Below are positions 40,857 through 49,761 of a stretch of DNA of 64,000 bases, piece after piece. The notes under the pieces were generated by a model, which worked only from the letters and a program-made list of their open reading frames with translations, was not told the DNA's origin and did not search any database. Within the stretch, counting starts at the first letter, position 1. Each line of letters begins with the position of its first letter. This DNA comes from Candidatus Zixiibacteriota bacterium (GTDB lineage: Bacteria; Zixibacteria; MSB-5A5; GN15; PGXB01). The position numbers were made by a program, and so were the translations under genes. The stretch lies in the NCBI GenBank assembly GCA_016933695.1, contig JAFGAL010000001.1, positions 124,001-188,000 on the forward strand, given 5' to 3'.

Positions 40857-43394
40857 ATGAAAAAGTACATGATTAACGTCCGGAGGTCCTCCGCGGCGAT
40901 ACTGTTTTTGGTACTGATCGGGGCCGCCGTGTCAGCATTGGCTCAGCATCCCGCCATTTACCTGCTGGACAGCGAGGGTGAATTCATTAATCCCATGCAG
41001 GACGAAAATGCCGACAAACCGTTCAGCACCAAACAAACCTGCGGCATGTGTCATGACTACGACGAAATCTCCATGGCGTTTCATTTTCAGGTCGGCTGGG
41101 ATGTCATCAGCGACGATTTCGGCGATTCCACCGGCAAACCATGGAACCTGTCCAACGGCATGATGGGTAAATGGTGTCCCATGTATTTCCGCCAGCTTGC
41201 GAAAAAGGAGAATGAACATGAGGATGAAATCGACCTGACGGTGTACGACTTTGTCGGATTCTCCGCCGAGGGGGACCATCCCCCGTGCGGGGCGTGTCAT
41301 GCCGGCGGCGGCGGAATGGAATACGACCGTGAAGGCAATCGCTATGACGAATACCTTGCCGAAAACCCCGAACTGCGCGAAACACTTGACGGCGATTATC
41401 ACAACAGCAACTGGGACAAAAGCGGCGTGGTGGAGGTCGACTGCCTGATCTGCCATCTGGAGGGATACAGTTTCGACGAACGTATCGCCCAGCTCGAGGA
41501 AGGCAATTATCGCTGGGCGGTCGTGCAGGCGTCGCGCCTCGGCTTTGTCGACGGATCGGTGCGGCGTGGCGGCGAACCGACCGTGACCTACAACAAGCGG
41601 TTTTTCAACGAGGACGGCACGATCACGATGAAAATGTCGTGGCCGCCGCCGGACGACAACTGCGTATTCTGTCACGGACGGGCCGACGTGCGCAAGCGCG
41701 GGTTTTCGTGGAATGATATTTTCAATCCCGACATTCACAATCAGCAGGGGGTCAGTTGCGTGGCCTGCCACCCGGCGGGGTCGGATCATCAGATCGCCAA
41801 GGGCAACGCCAATGCATTGATGGTCGCCAACGATCTCGACAACACCATGCTGACCTGTGCAGAGTGTCATGAAGGGGGCGTCCTCGGCGCCACCGTTCCC
41901 CGGCATCACAGCGTGCGGCCGTCTCACCTGCAGGCGATTTCCTGCGAGGCGTGCCATATTCCCAGTTTGAAACGCGCGGCGGCACTCGGTATGGATCCGC
42001 TGACCGGGTCGATTTCGTTCGCGACCAATCCCCTCGGTGCAAAGGAATTCGGCGAACGCGCGGAATGGAAACCGGTGTACAATCGCCGCAATGGTCATAA
42101 GATTTATCCGCTTAACAGCATGCAGGCGACGTTCTGGTGCAACTTCGACACAGACAGCCTGCTCTACCCGCTATTCCTTCGTGAACATGTAGCGGGATGG
42201 GATTTATTCTCCGACCAGGTAACCGATGACGACGAGGACGGCGAACCGGAAGTCAACACGGATGAGGAGATAATCGCCGGTCTGAAAGCGTTCAGTCAGT
42301 CACTGCAGGACAATCAGCGCTTTACGCAAGTTCACCCGGCACTGGTGAAAGGCGGCAAAGCGTATCACCTGGGCGACGACGGGACCCTGCAAGAGCTGGA
42401 TTACGACGTGTTGCCGTGCATCAGTTATTCCATCAACCACAACGTGGCGCCGGCCCGAATGGCGCTGGGGTACAACGGATGCGGCGACTGCCATGAGTCC
42501 GACAGCCACTTTTTCAAGGGACGCCGCGTGATCGATTTGCACGGGGCCGACGGCAAACCGGTGACCGAGGCGATCGGCCGGGAGCTGGGATGCAGTCCCG
42601 TTTCGTTCGCGGTCAATTCGTTCCACCAGTCATTCCTCAGCCCGATGATCAGTATCGGCATTATCCTGGTGGTATTTTTAATGACGTTGCACTATCACAG
42701 TTACGGACCGAAGCGAATCCCGTTCGTACCGTACACCGGCGAGGTCAAACGCTTTTCATTGTACGAACGCGGCATTCACTTGTTCCGTCTGTTGTCGTTC
42801 GTGCTGTTGACCATCACGGGGCTGATTCTGGCGTTTAACTGGAGCGACTGGCAACAGCTACTATTCCGGTCACCGCAACAACTGCTCTGGGTGCATATCG
42901 TTGCGGGAATCGTCTTCATCCTGACCACGATCCTCGGGATTTTCGCCTGGTTCCGCGATGCCATTTTCGCCTCGTATGACAAAGTCTGGGTGCAAAGAAT
43001 CGGCGGGTATCTCGGTCACAAGGGCCATGTTCCTTCCGGACGGTTCAATGCCGGGCAGAAAATGTTTTTCTGGTACACTGCCATTTTCGGATTGCTGATG
43101 TCGGCAACCGGCCTGATTCTCATTTTCAAGCCCTGGTTTTCGCTATCGGTCATCTGTATGACCTCCACGATTCACAACCTGGTCGGTTTCTTCCTGATTG
43201 CGGGCGTGCTGTCTCATGCCTATCTGGGCACGGTGGCCAATCCCGGCACGTGGCGGGTGTTGGTGGATGGATATGTCACCTACGATTGGGCGCATCACCA
43301 TCACCCCAACTGGTACGCGATGCTTCGCGAGAAGGGGCTGGTCCCGAAAGACCACGGTGACATGCACGACAACGATTCGGAGACGTCGGCTTAA
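40857..43394 (+). CDS. Octahaem c-type cytochrome fused to a membrane cytochrome b domain
   Basis: ATG 40857 with GCAGGAG upstream starts a clean signal peptide (AAILFLVLIGAAVSALA); the track start 18 codons earlier has no site. The 845-residue protein has eight CxxCH motifs (CGMCH, CGACH, CLICH, CVFCH, CVACH, CAECH, CEACH, CGDCH). After about residue 600 there are membrane segments with His pairs (IHLFRLLSFVLLTITGLIL, LLWVHIVAGIVFILTTILGIF, STIHNLVGFFLIAGVLSHAYLG), a formate dehydrogenase gamma-like cytochrome b. It is a second quinol-cytochrome c redox module divergent from the 19-haem protein. The haem region is quite different in sequence, so the two are not recent duplicates and may work at different potentials. 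Confidence 0.9.
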   Translation: MKKYMINVRRSSAAILFLVLIGAAVSALAQHPAIYLLDSEGEFINPMQDENADKPFSTKQTCGMCHDYDEISMAFHFQVGWDVISDDFGDSTGKPWNLSNGMMGKWCPMYFRQLAKKENEHEDEIDLTVYDFVGFSAEGDHPPCGACHAGGGGMEYDREGNRYDEYLAENPELRETLDGDYHNSNWDKSGVVEVDCLICHLEGYSFDERIAQLEEGNYRWAVVQASRLGFVDGSVRRGGEPTVTYNKRFFNEDGTITMKMSWPPPDDNCVFCHGRADVRKRGFSWNDIFNPDIHNQQGVSCVACHPAGSDHQIAKGNANALMVANDLDNTMLTCAECHEGGVLGATVPRHHSVRPSHLQAISCEACHIPSLKRAAALGMDPLTGSISFATNPLGAKEFGERAEWKPVYNRRNGHKIYPLNSMQATFWCNFDTDSLLYPLFLREHVAGWDLFSDQVTDDDEDGEPEVNTDEEIIAGLKAFSQSLQDNQRFTQVHPALVKGGKAYHLGDDGTLQELDYDVLPCISYSINHNVAPARMALGYNGCGDCHESDSHFFKGRRVIDLHGADGKPVTEAIGRELGCSPVSFAVNSFHQSFLSPMISIGIILVVFLMTLHYHSYGPKRIPFVPYTGEVKRFSLYERGIHLFRLLSFVLLTITGLILAFNWSDWQQLLFRSPQQLLWVHIVAGIVFILTTILGIFAWFRDAIFASYDKVWVQRIGGYLGHKGHVPSGRFNAGQKMFFWYTAIFGLLMSATGLILIFKPWFSLSVICMTSTIHNLVGFFLIAGVLSHAYLGTVANPGTWRVLVDGYVTYDWAHHHHPNWYAMLREKGLVPKDHGDMHDNDSETSA

Positions 43395-43416
43395 ACACGC
43401 AAACGACGAGTATTTT

Positions 43417-43447
43417 CGGGGAAGGGCTTTCCACTCTTCCCCGTTTT
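43417..43447 (+). terminator. Terminator of the octahaem gene
   Basis: CGGGGAAG (43417-43424) pairs with CTTCCCCG (43436-43443) and TTTT follows. Confidence 0.8.
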
Positions 43448-43621
43448 CCCATACATTTATTTTGTTCTGTTCAAAATTTGCTCATCAAACGGGGATAAAT
43501 ACCCGCTCGCTTACTAAGGACGGACGCGGCTTTCGTCGATAACCTACGTACATCCCGAATGTCGTCTTTGATTAACACGGTAGACACCTAATATCCTAAT
43601 AACCGTAGCACGGAGGGTCAC

Positions 43622-44035
43622 ATGTACGAACCCGGTTACAACGACAGTTACTTTGGGGGCACCATGCTGCTCGTATGGTTTGCCGTCTATCTGTACTATG
43701 CGTATTCGCAGTATAAGATAGCCGCCAAAACCGGACACGATTCGCCCTGGTGGGCGTTCATTCCGGTTTTGAATGTCTTCCAGTTCATTCAAATGGCGCA
43801 GAAACCACTCTGGTGGTTTTTCGCCTGCCTGATCCCCATCGTAAATATAATCGTGATCGCCTGGTTGTGGTCAGAAGTGGCCAAAGCCTGCCAGAAAAAC
43901 CCGATCTGGGGTGTGATGATGATCATCCCGTTCTTGAATTTTATCGCGATCGGCTATCTGGCATTCAGCAGTCCCGTTTCGATCACTCCCGCGCCGACAC
44001 CCACGCCGGCCCGTCAGCCGGAAAAAGTTGCTTAG
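43622..44035 (+). CDS. Small polytopic membrane protein (DUF5684-like)
   Basis: This 137-residue protein has three or four hydrophobic segments (MLLVWFAVYLYYAYSQY, WWAFIPVLNVFQFIQMA, WWFFACLIPIVNIIVIAWL, MMIIPFLNFIAIGYLAF). The pattern of repeated WWxFIPxxN and IPxxNxI boxes recalls DUF5684-type proteins often found near signal peptidases or stress genes. A proline-rich tail follows (TPAPTPTPARQP). Ribosome site GGAGGGTCAC. The function is unknown. Confidence 0.75.
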   Translation: MYEPGYNDSYFGGTMLLVWFAVYLYYAYSQYKIAAKTGHDSPWWAFIPVLNVFQFIQMAQKPLWWFFACLIPIVNIIVIAWLWSEVAKACQKNPIWGVMMIIPFLNFIAIGYLAFSSPVSITPAPTPTPARQPEKVA

Positions 44036-44058
44036 GCGAATTGGTGTTCTCTCAAGCA

Positions 44059-44089
44059 AACCGCCGGGATACGCCCCGGCGGTTTTTTT
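44059..44089 (+). terminator. Rho-independent terminator
   Basis: AACCGCCGGG (44059-44068) pairs with CCCGGCGGTT (44075-44084), with a T-run to 44089. It closes the small membrane protein gene before the cobalamin operon promoter. Confidence 0.92.
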
Positions 44090-44115
44090 ATCATGTCAAT
44101 TATGCCGTTCCTGGC

Positions 44116-44144
44116 TTGACAAGCCCGTCCTCCTTGTCTATATT
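44116..44144 (+). promoter_or_regulatory. Sigma70 promoter of the cobalamin uptake operon
   Basis: A perfect TTGACA (44116-44121) and TATATT (44139-44144) with a 17-base spacer. Transcription would start near 44151, right at the base of the riboswitch. Confidence 0.85.
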
Positions 44145-44153
44145 CAGGCAAAC

Positions 44154-44317
44154 GATATGGTGCCGTCCATGACGGATGGAGAATAGGGAAGGCGGTGCAA
44201 GTCCGCCACAGCCCCGCTACTGTGACGGCTACTCTTCGGGCGAGACGCCACGTGCCATAACGGCAGGGAAGGCGCCCGCGAGGGGTTTGAAGCCGAAGTC
44301 AGGAGACCTGCCGTATC
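44154..44317 (+). promoter_or_regulatory. Cobalamin (B12) riboswitch
   Basis: Conserved blocks of the adenosylcobalamin riboswitch are present in order: AATAGGGAAGGCGGTGCAAG, then TCCGCCACAGCCCCGC, CTACTGTGACGG, GCCA, and the B12 box GCCGAAGTCAGGAGACCTGC. The ends pair as P1 (GATATGG with CCGTATC). It precedes a BtuB-like receptor gene, the usual target. About 165 bases separate its end from ATG 44483, so control is likely by ribosome-site occlusion or transcription attenuation; no clear terminator follows. Confidence 0.95.
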
Positions 44318-44482
44318 ACCAATCACGCAGTGGTTGCCGTCAGCGCGGGCTGACCGGAACGTTCAGTTGCGCCGGCGGCGCTGGGAGATGCCGTGAGGCG
44401 CTTGTTTTTTACTCTCCTCCGCTGTGTTGACGGATGCGCGCGCGGAGCATCAGTCGACACGATAAACAAATCTCAAAAACCA

Positions 44483-46756
44483 ATGAGATATCTCTACCGC
44501 CTGCCGGTTTGCGGAATGGCGTTATTATTGCTCTTTCCGCTGTCGGCGGGCGCCCAGTCCAATGTCAGGATTTCCGGAAAGGTGTTCGATACCGAAACCG
44601 GTGCCCCGATTGCCGGAGCAACGGTGACGGTTTTTTCGACCGCGTTCCGGACTATCACCGATGAGTACGGGACGTTTTCCTTTGCCGATCTGCCGGAAGC
44701 GACCTATTCCATCCAAGTGACCTGTATCGGCTATGGGGATCACACCGATTCGGATATCCGGGTCAAGCCCGATATCACCATCCACCGTGATATTCGCCTG
44801 CGTCCCCGGGTGTATCATCTCGGTTCGCTATCGGTCCGCGATACCCGCCCGCCGCTGTCCAGCGATCGAGTGATCGTGCTTAACAATGATGACATCCGCA
44901 ACACCCGCGCCCGGGATATCCCCGATGTGCTTACCACAGTCGAGGGGGTGCTGGTGCAGAAAACGGGCGGCGCTGGCGGCCGCACCGAGGTGAAAATCCG
45001 GGGCGGCGACGCCGAACAGGTGCTGGTTTTGGTCGACGGTCAGCGGATCAATCCATCCGGGACCGGAACCGCCGATGTAAGCACGATCCCGCTGGACATG
45101 GTGGAAAAAATCGAGATCCACAAGGGAGGTGCGTCGGCCGAGTATGGCCCCGATGCGTTTGCGGGTGTGATCAGCATCACCACCATTCAGCACCGAACCG
45201 ATGAACCCCTGCAAATCACCGCCGGACGGGACTGGGGACAGTGGAAGGGCGAACAGTACCACCTGGTCGTGCAGAATCCGATTCCGCTTGCGACTTGGAC
45301 GGGCAAGTTCGGCTATTCCCTGGATCAGTCGGTCGGGGACTTCGCTTACGCCTATTCGGTTCCTCCACGCGACAATGTCTATACCGGAGACCGGAGTAAT
45401 AACCAGTCCGAGATCTATAATTATTTCGCGTCCGGTTCCTATCGCGCCGCCGAGAAAATCAGTATCGGGTATTCCGGGCAGTACTATCGCGGACGGCGCG
45501 GTCTCCCGGGATGGGCGTCGAAACCGAACGAATTTGCCCAATCGGTCGACCGTCGCGCTTTGATTTCGACCACGGTCATATATCAGCCGATCACGGAACA
45601 CGGGTACACGCTCGAATCCGGATACTCGCATTTCGAACAGCATTTCTATGATCGTAAAACAATGCCGGTGCCTTTACAATTCGACAGTCGTTTCGACAAC
45701 GATATTATCACGATTAAACACACGCAACGGCATCACTTTCTCGAGGGGCAAACCATCCGCACCGGAATGGAATATCGCCGCGACAATTTCGATCACGAGG
45801 ATGCACGGTACGAATTCAACTCGATGGGCAGGTCGCATCGCGACAACGCCGCCGCGTTCGTGTCGGTCAGTCACGGTTTCGATCTGTCAAAATACAAACT
45901 GGCCGAGACCGTTGCGCTCAATGCCGCTTTGCGCTATGACTGGACCGAGACGCGCAAGGACTCGACCGGCTGGCAGGACACGGTTACGACCAACAGCGTG
46001 TCATCCTGGTCACCTAAAGTCGGCCTGGCGGTCTCCGGCGGAAAACGATTGACATATGTCCTTCGCGCCAGTTACGGCAGATCGCTTCGCATCCCGTCGA
46101 TCAATGCCCTGTTCTGGAAAGGCGATGCCCGTTCCGGCGGCAATCCCGGACTCAGACCGGAAAAATCCGAACATTCCGAAGCGGGACTGGAATTATCGAC
46201 AGAAATCGGGTCAATTGTTATCAGCGGCGGGATGACCTATTTCCATTCCTTTTTAACCGATCTGATTATCTGGACCACCAGTATGAATGTCTGGCGTCCG
46301 GAAAATCTGCAAAAGGCGCAAATAACCGGGCATGAGGATTTTTTGAAGCTGTCGGCGTTCGACGGTAAAATCTCGCTGATGTACCAGAACACGATCACCA
46401 CCGCGAAAAATAAAGACACCGCGCACACGGTGGCGGGCAGGGATCTGGTTTTCACTCCGCATTATCTCACGTCATTGACGGCCCGGTTTGATTTGAAATA
46501 TGTTTCCGGATCGTATGCGATCCGATGGTGCGACCGGGCGTACACCAACGAGGCCAATACCAGCTATTACGACGCCTACCGCGTCGATGATCTCACTGTC
46601 GGTGTCCGGTACGATCCGACATCGACTATCGAACTTTCTGCAGACGTAACCATCAACAATATCCGGGACGTGGACTATGTCCTGATTACCCACTACCCCA
46701 TGCCGGGTCGCGAATGGCGGTTCGGCATCGGCATTACCTTTGGATTGGAGAAATAA
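44483..46756 (+). CDS. btuB: TonB-dependent receptor, BtuB-like cobalamin transporter
   Basis: The mature protein starts after a signal peptide (GMALLLLFPLSAGAQS). A CarboxypepD_reg-like domain follows (VRISGKVFDTETGAPIAGAT), as in FCB-group receptors, then the plug (DVLTTVEGVLVQKTGG, VKIRGGDAEQVLVLVDGQRI, VEKIEIHKGGASAEYGPDA) and a 22-strand-type barrel ending FGIGITFGLE. The riboswitch upstream argues for vitamin B12 or other corrinoids as substrate. Start: ATG 44483 puts the signal peptide at the N-terminus but lacks a clear ribosome site. GTG 44393 has GGGAG five bases upstream and would add 30 unusual residues. It overlaps the next operon gene closely. Confidence 0.9.
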   Translation: MRYLYRLPVCGMALLLLFPLSAGAQSNVRISGKVFDTETGAPIAGATVTVFSTAFRTITDEYGTFSFADLPEATYSIQVTCIGYGDHTDSDIRVKPDITIHRDIRLRPRVYHLGSLSVRDTRPPLSSDRVIVLNNDDIRNTRARDIPDVLTTVEGVLVQKTGGAGGRTEVKIRGGDAEQVLVLVDGQRINPSGTGTADVSTIPLDMVEKIEIHKGGASAEYGPDAFAGVISITTIQHRTDEPLQITAGRDWGQWKGEQYHLVVQNPIPLATWTGKFGYSLDQSVGDFAYAYSVPPRDNVYTGDRSNNQSEIYNYFASGSYRAAEKISIGYSGQYYRGRRGLPGWASKPNEFAQSVDRRALISTTVIYQPITEHGYTLESGYSHFEQHFYDRKTMPVPLQFDSRFDNDIITIKHTQRHHFLEGQTIRTGMEYRRDNFDHEDARYEFNSMGRSHRDNAAAFVSVSHGFDLSKYKLAETVALNAALRYDWTETRKDSTGWQDTVTTNSVSSWSPKVGLAVSGGKRLTYVLRASYGRSLRIPSINALFWKGDARSGGNPGLRPEKSEHSEAGLELSTEIGSIVISGGMTYFHSFLTDLIIWTTSMNVWRPENLQKAQITGHEDFLKLSAFDGKISLMYQNTITTAKNKDTAHTVAGRDLVFTPHYLTSLTARFDLKYVSGSYAIRWCDRAYTNEANTSYYDAYRVDDLTVGVRYDPTSTIELSADVTINNIRDVDYVLITHYPMPGREWRFGIGITFGLEK

Positions 46757-46757
46757 C

Positions 46758-47993
46758 ATGAATCGCAATTCGAGCACGATGACATTATATCGGCATATTG
46801 CCGTTTTCGGAGCATTGTTTCTGCTATTGCCGGCATTGCTTTATGCAATAGACCCCACCGCGTACGTGGTCAATTCCGAGGGAGAAACACTGTCGAAGAT
46901 AAACCTAACCACCGGCGTGGTGAGCAACAATATCGTTATTCTCGGCACGGACGTGGATTGCTATCCCAATCAAATTATTATTCGTGACACACTGGCATAT
47001 GTAATCAATTCCGGAACCGATGAAATTCAAATCATCGATCTTGTCACCGAACAGACGGTGTCGTTTATCAATACCGGCGCGTCGACCAATCCCTACTGGA
47101 TGGAATTCTCCGACGATCGTTACGCATTCGTGTCGTTTCTGCTTACCAATGAACTGGCCAAAGTTGATATGCAGAAGGGAAATGTCGTGCAAACCATCCC
47201 GGTCGGTCACAGCCCGGAGGGGGTGCTGATCACTCAGGGTAAAGTGTATGTCGCCAACAGCGGTTACAACTGGGGAACCGGCGACTGGGAAATCGGAAGC
47301 GTGATGGTGTATGATATCGCAAGTGAGATGATTATCGATACGGTGTATGTCGACTGGAATCCGCAGTATATGGCGCTTGATGATTCCGGACGTATTCATG
47401 TCGTCTGTACCGGTGATTATTATTCGTCATTCGGGGCAATTGACGTTATCGATCCCGCTACCGACACGATCATGGCGAGTTTTTCTATCGGCGGTTCACC
47501 GGGACAGATCACCATCGGCCCGGATCATGTCGCCTATCTGGCTGGAGCCGGATGGACCTTCTCCGGGTATGTCTATTCGTACAACAGCCTGAATTTCGAT
47601 ATCTATCATGACCAGTCCAATCCGATTACGGTCGACTTGAATTGCATGACTGCGGTGGCGTATCAGGACAGCACCTGTTTCACGGGCAGTTTCACCGATT
47701 TTATCAATATCATCGATTCGTCGGGAGGCGATCTCGGCAGTTACGCGGTCGGCGATGCCCCGGTGCATATCGATTTCAATTATCTGCCGGGCGACGCCAA
47801 CAGTGATTTCGCGGTCAATCTGCTGGATATATTATTTCTGATCGACTGGATTTACACCGAGGGACCGAAACCGTCGTACGCCATGTGGCGGGCGAATGCC
47901 AATGGTGATTTCGCCTATAACCTGCTGGACATTTTGTATTTGATCGAATATGTCTATTCCGACGGTCCGCGCCCGAAAGTCGGCCCCCGCTAG
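46758..47993 (+). CDS. Secreted YncE/BtuG-like beta-propeller with dockerin-like tail
   Basis: ATG 46758 follows the btuB-like stop by one base and is preceded by TTGGAGAAA. The 411-residue protein has a signal peptide (IAVFGALFLLLPALLYA), then repeated blades such as AYVINSGTDEIQIIDLVTEQ, VYVANSGYNWGTG and GAIDVIDPATDTIMASF typical of YVTN/YncE propellers. The C-terminus is dockerin-like (AVNLLDILFLIDWIYTEG and AYNLLDILYLIEYVYSDG). In Bacteroides, the propeller BtuG binds B12 at the cell surface and hands it to BtuB. Here it is operonic with the riboswitch-controlled BtuB-like gene. BtuG is a lipoprotein, whereas this one has an ordinary signal and the dockerin-like end. Confidence 0.88.
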   Translation: MNRNSSTMTLYRHIAVFGALFLLLPALLYAIDPTAYVVNSEGETLSKINLTTGVVSNNIVILGTDVDCYPNQIIIRDTLAYVINSGTDEIQIIDLVTEQTVSFINTGASTNPYWMEFSDDRYAFVSFLLTNELAKVDMQKGNVVQTIPVGHSPEGVLITQGKVYVANSGYNWGTGDWEIGSVMVYDIASEMIIDTVYVDWNPQYMALDDSGRIHVVCTGDYYSSFGAIDVIDPATDTIMASFSIGGSPGQITIGPDHVAYLAGAGWTFSGYVYSYNSLNFDIYHDQSNPITVDLNCMTAVAYQDSTCFTGSFTDFINIIDSSGGDLGSYAVGDAPVHIDFNYLPGDANSDFAVNLLDILFLIDWIYTEGPKPSYAMWRANANGDFAYNLLDILYLIEYVYSDGPRPKVGPR

Positions 47994-48016
47994 GTGAGAT
48001 AATCATTCACCAATAC

Positions 48017-48042
48017 CGGGGCCGGAAAACCGCCCGGCCCCG
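48017..48042. other. GC-rich hairpin after the propeller gene
   Basis: CGGGGCCGG (48017-48025) pairs with CCGGCCCCG (48034-48042). It lacks a T-run, so it is not a standard terminator. Confidence 0.5.
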
Positions 48043-48113
48043 AATACCCCGGCGCACTCAAGTAATTATCTCCGTATAAGTTAGAGATTTTCGTCAAGAC
48101 CATAACGATCAAC

Positions 48114-48137
48114 CATCGAAAACTCTCGATGTTTTTT
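48114..48137 (+). terminator. Weak terminator, cobalamin operon
   Basis: CATCGA (48114-48119) pairs with TCGATG (48126-48131) and TTTTTT follows. It is 120 bases past the stop; the rest of the 47994-48415 gap holds no supported gene apart from the palindrome at 48351. Confidence 0.5.
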
Positions 48138-48350
48138 ACAGAGTCACCCCTCTTTCTCCTGCCATTTAACAAATTCCACCGGCCGATTCTGTACCCAAGA
48201 GTGGATTTTTTGCATCTTGTTTTTTGGAAGGTCCTTTGTAATCGGCTGATTATTAAGGCGCTTAAAATCATATTTGTGAAAATATTCTCTAAATGGTTGT
48301 GTTGAACCGAAGTTTTCCATATATTATGAAATGGAGGTATAAACAGTTAT

Positions 48351-48368
48351 TAGTGAAAATTTTCACTA
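48351..48368. promoter_or_regulatory. Perfect 18-bp palindrome upstream of the Hdr/Frd-like operon
   Basis: TAGTGAAAATTTTCACTA is perfect and lies 47 bases before ATG 48416, at a place suited to a repressor or an activator. A loose promoter (TTGAAC, 17 bases, TATGAA) ends at 48330, which would put the palindrome just downstream of the transcription start. The binding protein is unknown. Confidence 0.55.
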
Positions 48369-48415
48369 GGAACGACCACGAACTTCCAGTTGAGCTTACA
48401 CATAAAGAGGTTGTA

Positions 48416-48823
48416 ATGCCACAAAAAATCACATCGAAATCCATTGATGACAATCTCAAACGCCGAGCGCGCGAAATCAGCGGACAGATCGCCCAGAAAT
48501 GTTTCCAGTGCGGAACCTGCACCGGCTCCTGTCCCATGATCGAGCATATGAATGTCACCCCCCGGGGACTCATGGCGCTTCTCCAATGGGGTCAGGCCGA
48601 CAAAATAGCCGAAGCCAACACCCCCTGGATTTGCGCGTCATGCCATGTCTGCCAGGTGCGCTGTCCGCGCGGCGTGGAACTGCCGAAAGTCATGGAGGCG
48701 TTGCGCCAGGTAAAACTGCGTACCAATGTCAACCAGATCGAACCCGCCAACCTTCAGCCGGAAGAAATCATCGACCTCCCGCAGATCGCCATGGTTTCGG
48801 GATTCCGCAAGATGACATCGTGA
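48416..48823 (+). CDS. HdrC-like 4Fe-4S ferredoxin-type subunit
   Basis: ATG 48416 (AAAGAGG upstream) is preferred to the distant track start. The 135-residue protein has two [4Fe-4S] motifs, CFQCGTCTGSCP and CASCHVCQVRCPRGVELP, with the helical scaffold of heterodisulfide reductase subunit C. It feeds electrons to HdrB-type CCG domains. It is the first gene of a four-gene operon with HdrB-, FrdB- and FrdA-like genes. Confidence 0.92.
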   Translation: MPQKITSKSIDDNLKRRAREISGQIAQKCFQCGTCTGSCPMIEHMNVTPRGLMALLQWGQADKIAEANTPWICASCHVCQVRCPRGVELPKVMEALRQVKLRTNVNQIEPANLQPEEIIDLPQIAMVSGFRKMTS

Positions 48824-48831
48824 GGTAACCC

Positions 48832-49722
48832 ATGAGTATCAGTTATTATCCCGGCTGTACGCTGAAGACCAAGGCCAAAAACCTGGAAACGTCCGCGCTG
48901 GCAGCGATGGCGGAGCTGGGCATCGAAGTCGAGGAACTTCCCCGCTGGAATTGTTGCGGCGCGGTGTATTCGCTGGCCGACGACGACTTGATTCATATCA
49001 TCGCCCCGGTGCGTGATCTGATCCGGGTCAAAGAGCGCGGCCACGACACGGTTATCACGCTGTGCTCGATGTGTTATAACACGCTGGCACGCGCCAACGA
49101 CCTGATGAAACACGACGAGGAAAAGCGTAAAACCATCAATATGTTCATGGACGAGGAACCGGACTACGCCGGCGAGGTCCGCGTGGTGCACCTGCTGGAC
49201 TATCTTCGCGACGATTACGGGTGGGACAAACTCAAGGAAAAAGTCAAAGTCCCGCTTGCCGGTTTGACAGTCGGGCCGTACTACGGATGCACGCTTTTGC
49301 GTCCGCGCGAGGTCGCATTGGATCGTCCCGACAAGCCGACCCTGTTCAATGAATTCATGGCGGCACTGGGCGCCACCGTGGTCGATTTCCCGATGGGAAC
49401 CGAATGTTGCGGCAGTTACCAGGTGCTGGGCAATCCCGATGCCGCGCTGAAAGTCTCGTATGACATTCTCAACGATGCCAATCAGCACAATATCGAGGCG
49501 CTGGCGCTGACCTGCCCGCTCTGCGATTACAATCTCGGACGGCGGCAGAATCTCATGCGCGACAAGTTCGAGGGCGTGCCGGAAATCCCGGTGTACTATT
49601 TCACGCAGCTATTGGCGGTCGCGCTCGGGCTTTCTCCGGAGGTCTGCCATTTCGAGCTGAACCGGGAAAGCGCCATCGGCCTGTTGAAAGACAAGAATTT
49701 CCTCAAGGAAGTTCCCGCATAA
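48832..49722 (+). CDS. HdrB-like CCG-domain protein
   Basis: This 296-residue protein has two CCG domains. The first reads YYPGCTLKTKAKN with WNCCGAVY and LCSMCYN; the second YYGCTLLRP with TECCGSYQVLG and LTCPLCDYNLG. The two C-C-G patterns hold the noncubane Fe-S clusters in HdrB that reduce disulfides. Similar subunits are found in thiol:fumarate reductase (TfrB C-terminal part) and methylmenaquinol:fumarate reductase (MfrE). It starts eight bases after the HdrC-like stop. Confidence 0.94.
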   Translation: MSISYYPGCTLKTKAKNLETSALAAMAELGIEVEELPRWNCCGAVYSLADDDLIHIIAPVRDLIRVKERGHDTVITLCSMCYNTLARANDLMKHDEEKRKTINMFMDEEPDYAGEVRVVHLLDYLRDDYGWDKLKEKVKVPLAGLTVGPYYGCTLLRPREVALDRPDKPTLFNEFMAALGATVVDFPMGTECCGSYQVLGNPDAALKVSYDILNDANQHNIEALALTCPLCDYNLGRRQNLMRDKFEGVPEIPVYYFTQLLAVALGLSPEVCHFELNRESAIGLLKDKNFLKEVPA

Positions 49723-49761
49723 CGATAACAAGAAGTTTGTGTATAAAGTGGCGAGGTTAAG

